The notes under the pieces were generated by a model, which ran no database searches, was not told the origin of the DNA, and saw only the letters and a list, made by a program, of their open reading frames with translations. A stretch of DNA of 42,984 nt from IMG/VR virus record IMGVR_UViG_3300020469_000088, positions 1-42,984 of that record; one strand, given 5' to 3'. How positions within the stretch are numbered: position 1 is the stretch's first letter; every line of letters starts with the position of its first letter. Both the position numbers and the translations under genes were made by a program. Below, piece after piece: positions 30,948 to 39,053 of the stretch. The DNA comes from a virus.

Positions 30948-30956
30948 GAGGTTTCC

Positions 30957-33749
30957 TTACCCAAACGCTTGTTTCATTTGACCACCCCTACGACGATCAT
31001 CTAGTATTTGCTTCTTAGTCATACTAGCAATAGCTGGGGCTTGCTGTGCTATAATCTTCTTAACACTCTCGTCACCATTAGCTTGAAAGTTAAAGTTCTG
31101 ATGGATGATAACGTCACCAGATCCACCTTCTGCCTGTACGCCTAGCTTACCGTTCTTACCACGCTTAAGTGGCATAATAGCTTCTGGGCCAGCTTCACCC
31201 ATGAGACCTGTACGACCATCATTCATAGGGAAGTAAGTGGGTCCACCTACGACACCACCATCAGCATATGGTACTAAGTTTCCATTTCTAAACACATTGC
31301 CGTTGGCAAAGGCAGAAGCATTAAAGCTCATAAAATCGTCTATACCACCACTGATCATACCTGTAATCATTTTAACAACATAAATTTGATACAGATCATT
31401 AATAATAGCTTTAGCCATATCTTTAAAGGCATCTTTAACTGACTTTGTGCCATCTACTATAGAGGTCAAGGCACTACCAAAACTGTTAGCTATGGTGTCT
31501 GCTACTTCCTTCTGTACTTTTTTCTGTTCTTCAAATACCCTAGTTCTTCTCTCTTCTTCTGCTACAAGTTCAGATATAGACCTGAGTTGACTTTCTTTAG
31601 CCTTAATGTCAGCGTCTTGGTTTTGGAACTTAAGTTGCATATAGACTTCTTGTTCCCTACGAGACTGACCCTCTAATCCAAACAAAGCCTTACTTAACTC
31701 TATCTGTCTTTCCAGAGCCTTGATTGGGCCTTCCATAGTTGTTGATTTTTTGCCTTTTGATCCTTGGTTGTTTGAATCCTTATATATCTTTACTGCGCCT
31801 TCTATCTGCCCCATGTTAACACCGTATGGTGACCGAGACAGACTTAAGTTAGCGTTGAAGGTGGCTAACCTATCTGCTTCTGCATCTTGCAGTTCTTTCC
31901 TCTTTTTATATACCTCAACAGCGGCATCTAACTCTGCTTCCTTCTGGGCGGCTATTAGGTCAGCTTGGTGTTCGTAGCCCTCAAGCATGAGTTTTTCTGC
32001 TATTTCGGAGGCCTCGTTTTCCTTCTTAATCCTGTCTTTATATATTCTGACAGCTTCTAAGAGTTTAGCATCTTCTATATTCTTTTGCCTCTGATACTCC
32101 ACGTCAGCGGCTTTTATACGGGCATTGGCAGCTTCGTCTTGTGCCTTCTTTTGATCTTTAGCTATCTTAGCCGTAGCTTTCGCTATGTCTGCCTGTAACT
32201 TAAGGGCCTTTTTTCTTGCGGCAGCTATAGCTTTCGCTGAAGCTTCGTTGCTCCTGTTCTGACTAGCTTGCAATAACCCACTGCCATCTATTGCAGACTG
32301 TAATTGAGAGTACTCTTCACGAAGCTCTTGCATCTTTTGGACAAACCTCTGACCTGACATGGTCAGTGTGGTAAACCCGCCAGTACTCTGCCTGATCTTC
32401 TCCTCAAACTCTTCTATTATACGGGCCGCATCTCCTGCTGTACCAGATTGTTCTGCTACAAGAAGTTGTTGAAAATACTTTTCTACATCAGCAGCACTGA
32501 CCCCAGTACCGAAACCTTTGGCGAGGTCCTCAGCATAGGCTTTACCCGCTTCCTCCCCCGCCGAGGCATAACCCTTATAAGCTCTGGGAGCAATCACGGC
32601 GAGTAGGGTTGGTGAAATGTCTATCACCCGTTGCGCTGCGTCAGCAAGGCCAAGCATATCGGCAGCGACTGACATTATAGAACCTTTTGACTGTTTAGCG
32701 TACTCTTCTAAAGAAGCTCTAAAGTCAGAGTCAGCGATAGCAGCGTTTAAGTCTCTTACAGAGTCTGCCATCCTAGCCATAGAACCTGCCATACTTCCGT
32801 ACTGTTCCCCCAAGTCCTTGAGGTCTAAAGGTTCCATCGAGTCTACTAACGTCTCAATAGAGTCCTTAAGGTCATCTACGACTTCCCCAAAGTCCCTCGT
32901 ATCATTAGTTGCCGTATGAGTCTGGTAGATTAGGTTACCAATCGCAGCAGCAGCGGCAATTACGGCACCCACAACAGCGCCCCCAGTACCAAAGATGCCA
33001 GCTAACTGTGAACCCTGTTGCCCGAAGGCTACGAGTGCGTTCTGACCAGATGCAACCTGTACGATAAAGTCATTGACCTGATAACCTGCTTGTTGCAGAC
33101 CAACTGATGCAAACCTCTTAGTTCTCTGTTGGGCTCTGTATGCTTGATCACCATAACGGGCAAACTGGTTTCCTGCGTCTACAATTTGTCCACTTTTACT
33201 TGCAGCTATGAAAGCTTTGTAATCAGCTTTTAGTGCTTTAATTGCACGGGAGGCTCTTTCAGGCCCGTCTTCCATACCTTCAAAGGCTCTGTCTATATCC
33301 TTAAGGCCCTGCTTGTACCTCTTAGTAGCAGCGTAAGTACTGTCATAGGTCATCCGAAGTTTTTCGGTGTCGTTCTTAGTTTTTTCTCGCTGCTTGGCTA
33401 AATTTGCTTCGGTTCTAATAGCAGCTTTCTGCTCTTTTTCTAGCACCTTATCGGTGTCTATGTAGTCTTGGAGGGTCCTTATCTCTTGTTGCAAGATACG
33501 TTCGTGAGCTTCAATCTGCTGTGTCCTAGCCTCTCCAACAAGGTTGTCTTTTAGACGCTGCTTGATAAGCTTGTCTTCTAACCTAATCAGCCGTTCAGTA
33601 GCCGTCATACCTCTTTTAGCAGCAGCGGCTTCTGCATCGTAGTTACTTTGGCGACGAACACTGACCTTGTTGAACGCAACTAACGATTTAGTTGCCAGAT
33701 CAATATCTTTCCTGTTGTGTACTACGAATCTGAGGTCAACTGTGGGCAT
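30957..33749 (-). CDS. Tail tape measure protein
   Basis: At 930 residues it is mostly long charged coiled coil (RLEDKLIKQRLKDN; YQRQKNIEDAKLLEAVRIYK). A central hydrophobic stretch rich in Gly and Ala (GGAVVGAVIAAAAAIGNLIY, about residue 250) and NAAIADSD-type helical segments follow, with a C-terminal GEAGPEAIMPLKRG motif that many tape measures share. It sets tail length, roughly 140 nm at 0.15 nm per residue, and is ejected ahead of the DNA. It follows the two tail chaperone genes, as expected. Confidence 0.92.
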   Translation of the reverse strand: MPTVDLRFVVHNRKDIDLATKSLVAFNKVSVRRQSNYDAEAAAAKRGMTATERLIRLEDKLIKQRLKDNLVGEARTQQIEAHERILQQEIRTLQDYIDTDKVLEKEQKAAIRTEANLAKQREKTKNDTEKLRMTYDSTYAATKRYKQGLKDIDRAFEGMEDGPERASRAIKALKADYKAFIAASKSGQIVDAGNQFARYGDQAYRAQQRTKRFASVGLQQAGYQVNDFIVQVASGQNALVAFGQQGSQLAGIFGTGGAVVGAVIAAAAAIGNLIYQTHTATNDTRDFGEVVDDLKDSIETLVDSMEPLDLKDLGEQYGSMAGSMARMADSVRDLNAAIADSDFRASLEEYAKQSKGSIMSVAADMLGLADAAQRVIDISPTLLAVIAPRAYKGYASAGEEAGKAYAEDLAKGFGTGVSAADVEKYFQQLLVAEQSGTAGDAARIIEEFEEKIRQSTGGFTTLTMSGQRFVQKMQELREEYSQLQSAIDGSGLLQASQNRSNEASAKAIAAARKKALKLQADIAKATAKIAKDQKKAQDEAANARIKAADVEYQRQKNIEDAKLLEAVRIYKDRIKKENEASEIAEKLMLEGYEHQADLIAAQKEAELDAAVEVYKKRKELQDAEADRLATFNANLSLSRSPYGVNMGQIEGAVKIYKDSNNQGSKGKKSTTMEGPIKALERQIELSKALFGLEGQSRREQEVYMQLKFQNQDADIKAKESQLRSISELVAEEERRTRVFEEQKKVQKEVADTIANSFGSALTSIVDGTKSVKDAFKDMAKAIINDLYQIYVVKMITGMISGGIDDFMSFNASAFANGNVFRNGNLVPYADGGVVGGPTYFPMNDGRTGLMGEAGPEAIMPLKRGKNGKLGVQAEGGSGDVIIHQNFNFQANGDESVKKIIAQQAPAIASMTKKQILDDRRRGGQMKQAFG

Positions 33750-34105
33750 TACTGCGTCCTTATGTATATTACGTCAAGTTCTTTGACGGCTTCTACTTCT
33801 CTGGGGTCTAGGGGTGTGCCTGTTAATTCTATCCAAGACTTGATGTTCTCATAGGTTAGAGGGTTAGCACCACTAAAACCTCCTGTCCTAGCCTTGCTAC
33901 ATGCAATAAAGGCAGACCAGATATGAGACAAAAGAAAAGGGAAGTCTGGTCCCTCTAATTCCTTTGGTCTAATACCCGTCTGCCTCTCTACTTGTTCCAG
34001 ATGCTCACGCTCGCTTGTTCCACTTTCATCAGTCTTGTTGAGTGCGAAGGAATGTTCCGCAAACTCAAGCAAGTCTTGGATCAGGCTTTCGTAAAATCCA
34101 CAGAG
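33749..34105 (-). CDS. Tail assembly chaperone, frameshift extension (gpGT-like C-terminal part)
   Basis: The open frame starts at 34105 after a TGA and has no ATG anywhere; the first alternative start is a TTG at 34072 with no ribosome site. The frame is -1 relative to the upstream chaperone and overlaps its last eight codons, so it is probably reached by a -1 ribosomal frameshift between 34105 and 34081. In lambda-like tails the shifted product (gpGT) recruits tube subunits to the tape measure. The sequence (RPKELEGPDFPFLLSHIWSA, then NPLTYENIKSWIEL) is helical. Its stop overlaps the tape measure start. Confidence 0.65.
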   Translation of the reverse strand, partial: LCGFYESLIQDLLEFAEHSFALNKTDESGTSEREHLEQVERQTGIRPKELEGPDFPFLLSHIWSAFIACSKARTGGFSGANPLTYENIKSWIELTGTPLDPREVEAVKELDVIYIRTQ

Positions 34106-34479
34106 TCAGCAACAGCCTCCTCTATCTGATCCTTAATCCAGAACAAGTTTGTGTAAACTTCTTTGCAGAGTGCCGGTGTTAGCTTAGGCTTCTTACCATC
34201 GTAAGTAATATCCCAAGCTGCTGTTGTCCGAACTAAGAGGTCGATTGTGTCTGCCTCTAGCTCCTCTGCGGAAAAGTTAGTAGCTTTTCTCTTTGATGCT
34301 TTTGCAATACGTTTGTTTGTATGTTCGTGCATCACAGCTTTATACTCCTTAGTATGAGGAGCGTATACTGTGATAGACATTTCACTACCGTCTTGGTTAG
34401 TGAGTGACTCCAATGTAGATGGGTGTACTAAGAGTACTTCTACAGTATCAGAGGTAGGTTTTAAGTTCATTAAGTCCAT
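34081..34479 (-). CDS. Tail assembly chaperone (gpG-like)
   Basis: The 132-residue protein has a beta-rich start (VEVLLVHPSTLESLTNQDGS, ITVYAPHTKEYKAVMHE) and a helical C-terminal half (AEELEADTIDLLVRTTAAWD, ALCKEVYTNLFWIKDQIEEA), the pattern of small chaperones between tail tube and tape measure genes. AGGA lies 7 bases upstream of the ATG. The last codons (GAT TTT ACG AAA GCC TGA) overlap the -1 open frame of the next gene. Confidence 0.7.
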   Translation of the reverse strand: MDLMNLKPTSDTVEVLLVHPSTLESLTNQDGSEMSITVYAPHTKEYKAVMHEHTNKRIAKASKRKATNFSAEELEADTIDLLVRTTAAWDITYDGKKPKLTPALCKEVYTNLFWIKDQIEEAVADSVDFTKA

Positions 34480-34500
34480 GTCAGGTTCCTGTCAGGGTTA

Positions 34501-34562
34501 TGTCGGGTAGAAATAAAGGGGAGCATCAGACCCGACACCAATGCCCCCCGCCCTAGCTAGGG
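34501..34562 (-). other. Two inverted repeats between tail tube and chaperone genes
   Basis: The palindrome CCCTAGCTAGGG (34551-34562) follows the tail tube stop, and TGTCGGGT (34501-34508) pairs perfectly with ACCCGACA (34530-34537). Neither is followed by a T-run. Such structures after an abundant structural gene often stabilise its 3' end or reduce read-through, which would fit a need for many tube subunits and few chaperones. Confidence 0.6.
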
Positions 34563-34563
34563 A

Positions 34564-35496
34564 TTAGGAGTCGGTACGAATGATCTTCAAGTTACTTGCA
34601 GTTGTCGTATCGAAGAGTGCTGTGAAGCCAAGGCTAATTACACGGCTTGTTGGGCCATCCACACCTACATCAGCAGAGTTAATCTTAACTCGTGGGAATA
34701 GGAAGGTGTAAGCATTGGCAGCAGTTGGGTCATTGACAGACACTTGAATAGCTGACTCTGTTTCGTTAAGGAAACGGTTAATCAGAGAGGCATCGTCAAA
34801 ATATGCGGAGAATGACCCTGTAACTTCTGCACGACCAACCTCAAGTGCTGGTGCTTCATCAGAGCCAACAACAAAGGTAGGTGCGAAGGAGTTAGTTACG
34901 TTAAAGTCGATCTGAGTAATGATAGCAGAGGATGCAAGGCCAGCTACATTATTACCAATCTGTAGGTCTCCTGAGTAGGCATCAAAAGGTGCGTTAGTAC
35001 TTGCTGCATCCTGCGTCTTCTGTGTAGCACCAATACTCATACCCTTACCAACCATGCCAAAGGTGGTAGTTACCATCTGGTTGGGGGCAATAGATACCCC
35101 CATAGTAGAAACAGTCTGTCCTGTAAACAAACGAGCTTGGTCAATGTCAGCAGAGTAATCCTCAATAGAGAAGTACTTAGGTGTAGTACCAACTAGCAGA
35201 TAATCATTAGAACTAGCGTCTGTCCAAGTGTTAAGCATCACTGATTCAAGGAAAGGGTCGAAGTCACCTTTACGAAGGTCAACTACAATGTCACCAGCGG
35301 ATTGTTTATTACCATGACGCTCATGGCGAGGCATACGGTCAGCTTGAATGTCTGTACCCGCAACTAAATCTTTAGTCAGGTTTAGGCCGTGTGAAGTGAA
35401 TGGGATGTTCTGGAAGTTACCAGAAGGAGTAGTCCCGAAAGTGGATTCAGTGATAAAGCTTAGGCTAGACCGTGAACCCTGTGCGAAGGTAGGCAT
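34564..35496 (-). CDS. Major tail tube protein
   Basis: The 310-residue protein has the tail tube pattern: SRSSLSFITESTFGTTPSGN at the start, LNLTKDLVAGTDIQADRMPR, SAGDIVVDLRKGDFDPFLES, and a long beta-rich remainder with MVTTTFGMVGKGMSIG and GSFSAYFDDASLINRFL. Hexamers of it stack to form the tail. It is flanked by the tail terminator and the chaperones, the canonical order. The coding sequence contains the string CGTGGGAATA on the opposite strand (34691-34700). Confidence 0.88.
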   Translation of the reverse strand: MPTFAQGSRSSLSFITESTFGTTPSGNFQNIPFTSHGLNLTKDLVAGTDIQADRMPRHERHGNKQSAGDIVVDLRKGDFDPFLESVMLNTWTDASSNDYLLVGTTPKYFSIEDYSADIDQARLFTGQTVSTMGVSIAPNQMVTTTFGMVGKGMSIGATQKTQDAASTNAPFDAYSGDLQIGNNVAGLASSAIITQIDFNVTNSFAPTFVVGSDEAPALEVGRAEVTGSFSAYFDDASLINRFLNETESAIQVSVNDPTAANAYTFLFPRVKINSADVGVDGPTSRVISLGFTALFDTTTASNLKIIRTDS

Positions 35497-35507
35497 GTGT
35501 TATTCTC

Positions 35508-35933
35508 CTAATTATAAATGTACCAGCCGATTGTGATCGGTATGTAGTACCAAGGTGTGTCTAATAGGCCCTGAGCCCTTTCAGTATAATCTATAGACAC
35601 GATGGTTGTTGTTCCGCCACTTGTGTAAGAGACGTCAGTGTTTGACTCAAAGTTGTCAATTATCAGTTCAGCTAGGGTTTCTGCTGCGGCGGGTCCAGCG
35701 TTCTCTGGTGCATGTACGTTTATATGGAAAATGCCCCTATAAAGTATTTGAGAGTTTGGACCTCTTGCTGCTCTTACACGCTGCGTGGGAATAAACTCAC
35801 ACTGAACAAAAGAGGTGCCGGTGATAGGGTTGAAGGAAACATTCTCGTAAGCTACAGAAAAAGAATTAGCAGTGGCTAAGGTGGCTAGTCGGCTTTCTAG
35901 TGCAGCTCTGATGGTTTTATGTATACTAGCCAT
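35508..35933 (-). CDS. Tail terminator-like protein
   Basis: The start IHKTIRAALESRLATLATAN followed by VSFNPITGTSFVQCEFIPTQ is typical of the DUF4128/lambda gpU-type proteins that cap the head-proximal end of the tail tube. The protein ends in repeated short beta strands (WYYIPITIGWYIYN). At 141 residues the length is normal. It sits between the neck gene and the tail tube gene. CGTGGGAATA occurs on the opposite strand at 35784-35793. Confidence 0.78.
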   Translation of the reverse strand: MASIHKTIRAALESRLATLATANSFSVAYENVSFNPITGTSFVQCEFIPTQRVRAARGPNSQILYRGIFHINVHAPENAGPAAAETLAELIIDNFESNTDVSYTSGGTTTIVSIDYTERAQGLLDTPWYYIPITIGWYIYN

Positions 35934-36370
35934 TACTCAGCCCCTGTATCTACTGTTGCGCCACCAAGGATGTTAGCTAGTCTTGTGTATACGTGAGACC
36001 CACCTTGACCACCAGCTCTAGGGATGTTCCCTCTTGGGTTGTTCTCAACTATACTGGCATGAGGAGAGTTGTTTCTAATGTTAAAGACGTCCTTAGTTAA
36101 ATCTAGTTTACCAAGGTCAGACATGAGTTGTTCTCTAGCTATCGAAGGGTTTCCAGACTTTTTTCTACGGCCTCTAGCTGACCTGCTTCTTGGAGCACCA
36201 GCAGTGTTACTTAATGTGTGGGACTCAATATAGGCACCTGTATCTACAGGAGACTCTAACACTAAGAACTCTATAGACTGCACTAACATCTCTCTGACAG
36301 CATCTTCTGCTATAGTATCTAAGTCTGATATGACCTCTTCAAAAGTACCTGTAAGTTTAGTTTTAGCCAT
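35933..36370 (-). CDS. Neck / tail completion protein (HK97 gp10-like)
   Basis: From ATG at 36370, preceded by CAGGAG, the 145-residue protein has a helical start, then VLESPVDTGAYIESHTLSN, a signature of the HK97 gp10 family (PVDTG..R). A basic Arg/Lys/Ser linker (RSRSARGRRKKSG) and NNSPHASIVENN follow. It helps join head and tail. The frame extends seven codons upstream into the previous gene, but the ATG at 36370 has the better ribosome site. Confidence 0.78.
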   Translation of the reverse strand: MAKTKLTGTFEEVISDLDTIAEDAVREMLVQSIEFLVLESPVDTGAYIESHTLSNTAGAPRSRSARGRRKKSGNPSIAREQLMSDLGKLDLTKDVFNIRNNSPHASIVENNPRGNIPRAGGQGGSHVYTRLANILGGATVDTGAE

Positions 36371-36372
36371 AA

Positions 36373-36729
36373 CTACTCCTGCACAGTACACAAATGACAG
36401 ATGGGGATACCAGCAGAGAAGATAGTAGTCACAGATATTATCTTTACAGTGTCGCCGTTACCTATAACGAGGTCTTCATCATCAGGAGTTATAGATAACC
36501 CTTGAGCAGAGATAAGAAGCTTACGAGACCCTCTTACGATCTCATCAGTGTTTCCAGCTATCCCTAGCGCATAGTTATAAAAGTAACCTAGTATAGAATA
36601 GTCTGTTGTAGCCTCTCCTGATCTACTGCCAGTAGCAGGGTCATAAGTCCCATCTGTAGTAATCTTACGCAGAGTCAAAGACTGTCCGTGGTCATTAACA
36701 AGTCTATATAAGTCACCAGACCTAAACAT
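36373..36729 (-). CDS. Head closure / head-tail joining protein
   Basis: The 118-residue beta-rich protein (LYRLVNDHGQSLTLRKITTD, YDPATGS, LLISAQGLSITPDDEDLVIG, DTVKIISV) has the order and motifs of small SPP1 gp16-like head stoppers. It lies between the connector and the gp10-like gene, as expected. No catalytic residues are present. The call comes from pattern and position. Confidence 0.65.
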   Translation of the reverse strand: MFRSGDLYRLVNDHGQSLTLRKITTDGTYDPATGSRSGEATTDYSILGYFYNYALGIAGNTDEIVRGSRKLLISAQGLSITPDDEDLVIGNGDTVKIISVTTIFSAGIPICHLCTVQE

Positions 36730-36738
36730 TACTTAGCC

Positions 36739-37206
36739 CTAACTGTTGTAGCCGTAAGAGTCGGATTCGTTATAACTTGCAGGGTTCTTAAACCTATCTC
36801 TCCTAAAGCTGGGCTCTATTCTGTCAGTGTTATCACGAACAGCCTTAACAGCAGTTACACTAATACCACCGGCTTTAATACCTATGACGGCACCAGCAGT
36901 TTTACCTTGATACTCAAGGCTATCTGCTAAGGTCATATACTGGCTTGCTAGAGTAGAGTATTTAGAGGTTAATACACCATCGAGTTCTGTGTCAACCAGT
37001 CGTGAGTACTTAGACGATATAACCCTAGCTACCCAAGCAGCAGAGTAGTAAACATTGTTGCCCGTCTGAGTGAGACTAAAGTTAATCTCCTCATTTTCAA
37101 GCTGCCGGTCATTAGTGTCTGTATCCCCAGACAATAACCTAACACTGTTTAACCTCTCAGCAGCAGTAGCTGTCCCAAGGGTAGTAGGATCATACGTCCA
37201 AGCCAT
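36739..37206 (-). CDS. Head-tail connector / adaptor (gp6-like)
   Basis: The 155-residue protein starts WTYDPTTLGTATAAERLNSV, with RLLSGDTDTNDRQLENEEIN and YYSAAWVARVISSKYSRLVD, the helical pattern of adaptor proteins that bind the portal. The C-terminus is charged (PSFRRDRFKNPASYNESD). The ATG overlaps the preceding stop. It is the first neck gene after the capsid cluster, which supports the adaptor role. Confidence 0.72.
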   Translation of the reverse strand: MAWTYDPTTLGTATAAERLNSVRLLSGDTDTNDRQLENEEINFSLTQTGNNVYYSAAWVARVISSKYSRLVDTELDGVLTSKYSTLASQYMTLADSLEYQGKTAGAVIGIKAGGISVTAVKAVRDNTDRIEPSFRRDRFKNPASYNESDSYGYNS

Positions 37207-37601
37207 TAACCGTTCTCCAACTCGCCGTAGTTACGCCTCCAACTACGAATCATACCTCGTTGCTTATCTAGTACTCTAGACTTCTTACAACGCTTTTTGT
37301 CATACTCTCTTGTTGTTGGTACAGCGGCTTTCACCTTTTCATTAATACTGTCAACGAGGGCATTAAGTCCGTCTATATCTAAAGCTTCAAGGCCGTCTCC
37401 AACCCTCATGCCAACTTCTTTAGCTGAGTTATGAAATAGTGTTCTCTGATTGTAGAGAATACGGACTTTGTTATCGTCTATGCTAAGTTCTTTCCAAGGA
37501 AAGTGATCACCAGCAGCCCATTGCCTACCGTTAGCGGTAAAGGGCACTCTTACAAACGTAGGGCGATCTACCTGAAATGGGAAGTCTTCTTGTCTAATCA
37601 T
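37206..37601 (-). CDS. Hypothetical head-region protein (131 aa)
   Basis: I chose ATG at 37601, preceded by AGGAG; the frame is open 17 codons upstream but without such a site. The product begins IRQEDFPFQVDRPTFVRVPF and contains GDHFPWKELSIDDNKVRILY and a basic end (KKRCKKSRVLDKQRGMIRSW). It recalls small proteins that follow capsid genes in marine siphoviruses, but I cannot assign a function. A DNA- or capsid-binding role is possible from the basic tail. Confidence 0.6.
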   Translation of the reverse strand: MIRQEDFPFQVDRPTFVRVPFTANGRQWAAGDHFPWKELSIDDNKVRILYNQRTLFHNSAKEVGMRVGDGLEALDIDGLNALVDSINEKVKAAVPTTREYDKKRCKKSRVLDKQRGMIRSWRRNYGELENG

Positions 37602-37655
37602 GTCGGGGTCTCCTATGTGGGTGGGACACCCTAAAGCATCCCACCAGTTCAACTA

Positions 37656-38657
37656 TTATTGAACGATACCGTTAAAGAAGTAACCCAAGTCTGGGCCAAC
37701 TACTTTCATGTCGTAGGACATTTTAACTTGAATGTGCTCTGCGACTTGCTGACGCTTGAGTGCATCATCCGAGAAGGACTCAACAGTAATACCCAGATTG
37801 TTTGCTCCGGGAATCGAGTTCCATGCAAAGGTCATACCAGCGGCAGGGGTCATAAGACCGGCATTTGCTGGTGTGTGACACAACATAGCATGTTTACCAC
37901 CGATAAAGGCAGTATTCTCAGCAGCACCTTCTACAGCAGTATTTCTTACTGCTTCCATGATGTAGAGATTCTGTACTTCAAAGATTTCAGCCAACTTAGC
38001 ATCTGTGATCAGAGCAGGGTTGCTGACAGTCGAGCCACCGTTGAGGCGAGCTAGAATGTCTGGGTGGTTAATCAGAATGTCACGAACTTCTTTACCAATA
38101 ACCATAGTGTTTGGCTTGTAGCCACCAGAGGTAAGCTGCATAGTACGGCGAGCCTCTGTAACATTCTGGATAGGTGTTGAGTTAGTGTAGTCGTTCCAGT
38201 AGATAGGAGTACCTGCACCAGAAGCAGCACCAGACACACTAGTTGTCCAGACACCGTTAGCGAAGAAGGTCGAAGCAAACTGCTCCTCACGGTGGATCAT
38301 CAGGCGCATAGCCAGAGTCTCCGCACCCGCTTGACGGATTTGTAGTACTTCGTCTTCGTTAGCAATAGTCTGCTCGTCGAAGTCCATACCAAGGCCATAC
38401 ACATCAGCAAAGTAGCTGCTGTTGGAGATAGCCATACCGATACGGTTAACCTCAGTGCGTGGCGCAAGTTTCTTTACGTCACCAGTGCGGTTCATGTTGG
38501 CACGGTCATAGATGTAGTACTTGTCAGACTGACGAGCTACCCCTACCGTGGGAAATACCTTATCTGCGATAAAGTTCTCTTGTGATTGTGCATAGGCCAG
38601 TGTCAAGTTAGACAGCGGGCGGTCGATATGCACCTGTGATGGTGTCAATAGTGGCAT
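37656..38657 (-). CDS. Major capsid protein (HK97 fold)
   Basis: The 333-residue protein has the capsid pattern: RPLSNLTLAYAQSQENFIAD, KVFPTVGVARQSDKYYIYDR, a long helix with QIRQAGAETLAMRLMIHREE, GGYKPNTMVIGKEVRDILIN, and a final beta region (VESFSDDALKRQQVAEHIQV). AAGGAAAC precedes the ATG. It is made with scaffold and protease from the genes just upstream. The codons for VFPTVG contain, on the opposite strand, a 19-base exact copy of the intergenic repeat (38539-38557). Confidence 0.92.
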   Translation of the reverse strand: MPLLTPSQVHIDRPLSNLTLAYAQSQENFIADKVFPTVGVARQSDKYYIYDRANMNRTGDVKKLAPRTEVNRIGMAISNSSYFADVYGLGMDFDEQTIANEDEVLQIRQAGAETLAMRLMIHREEQFASTFFANGVWTTSVSGAASGAGTPIYWNDYTNSTPIQNVTEARRTMQLTSGGYKPNTMVIGKEVRDILINHPDILARLNGGSTVSNPALITDAKLAEIFEVQNLYIMEAVRNTAVEGAAENTAFIGGKHAMLCHTPANAGLMTPAAGMTFAWNSIPGANNLGITVESFSDDALKRQQVAEHIQVKMSYDMKVVGPDLGYFFNGIVQ

Positions 38658-38682
38658 AATTTAGTTTCCTTATTCTATGCTA

Positions 38683-39051
38683 TTAAGCGTGTGCGTTGCC
38701 AGTGGAGATTAACTCGATGGCGATCAACTGGTCAGTTACGCCAGCTTCGTAGGCACGGCCTAAGATAATATCGCCAGAAGCTGAGTTGACAGCTTTACCA
38801 GCAGCGTCCGAAGACACGTCATCACCAATAGTGACTGTGCCACCACATTTGACCATGACTTTACCAGATACGGTAATAGTAGATGCAGCAGCGGCGGTTC
38901 CACCTACTTCGATGACACCGAAAGCTTGGGCTCCATCACCACAAACTGCGGCTTTACCAGCAGCATCCATAGCAGCAAATAGAAATTGTGAACTGCTAAG
39001 ATCAGCAGCAGAGATTAGTGTGCGGTTGTCTCGTGATTGAGTAACAGCCAT
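38683..39051 (-). CDS. Head decoration / stabilisation protein
   Basis: This is a 122-residue small beta protein rich in Ala, Gly and Thr (FAAMDAAGKAAVCGDGAQAF, GVIEVGGTAAAASTITVSGK, VMVKCGGTVTIGDDVSSDAA). It resembles DUF2190-type decoration proteins that bind the mature capsid surface. It lies between scaffold and capsid genes, the usual place. AAAGGGGAA precedes the ATG. Confidence 0.72.
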   Translation of the reverse strand: MAVTQSRDNRTLISAADLSSSQFLFAAMDAAGKAAVCGDGAQAFGVIEVGGTAAAASTITVSGKVMVKCGGTVTIGDDVSSDAAGKAVNSASGDIILGRAYEAGVTDQLIAIELISTGNAHA

Positions 39052-39053
39052 TT

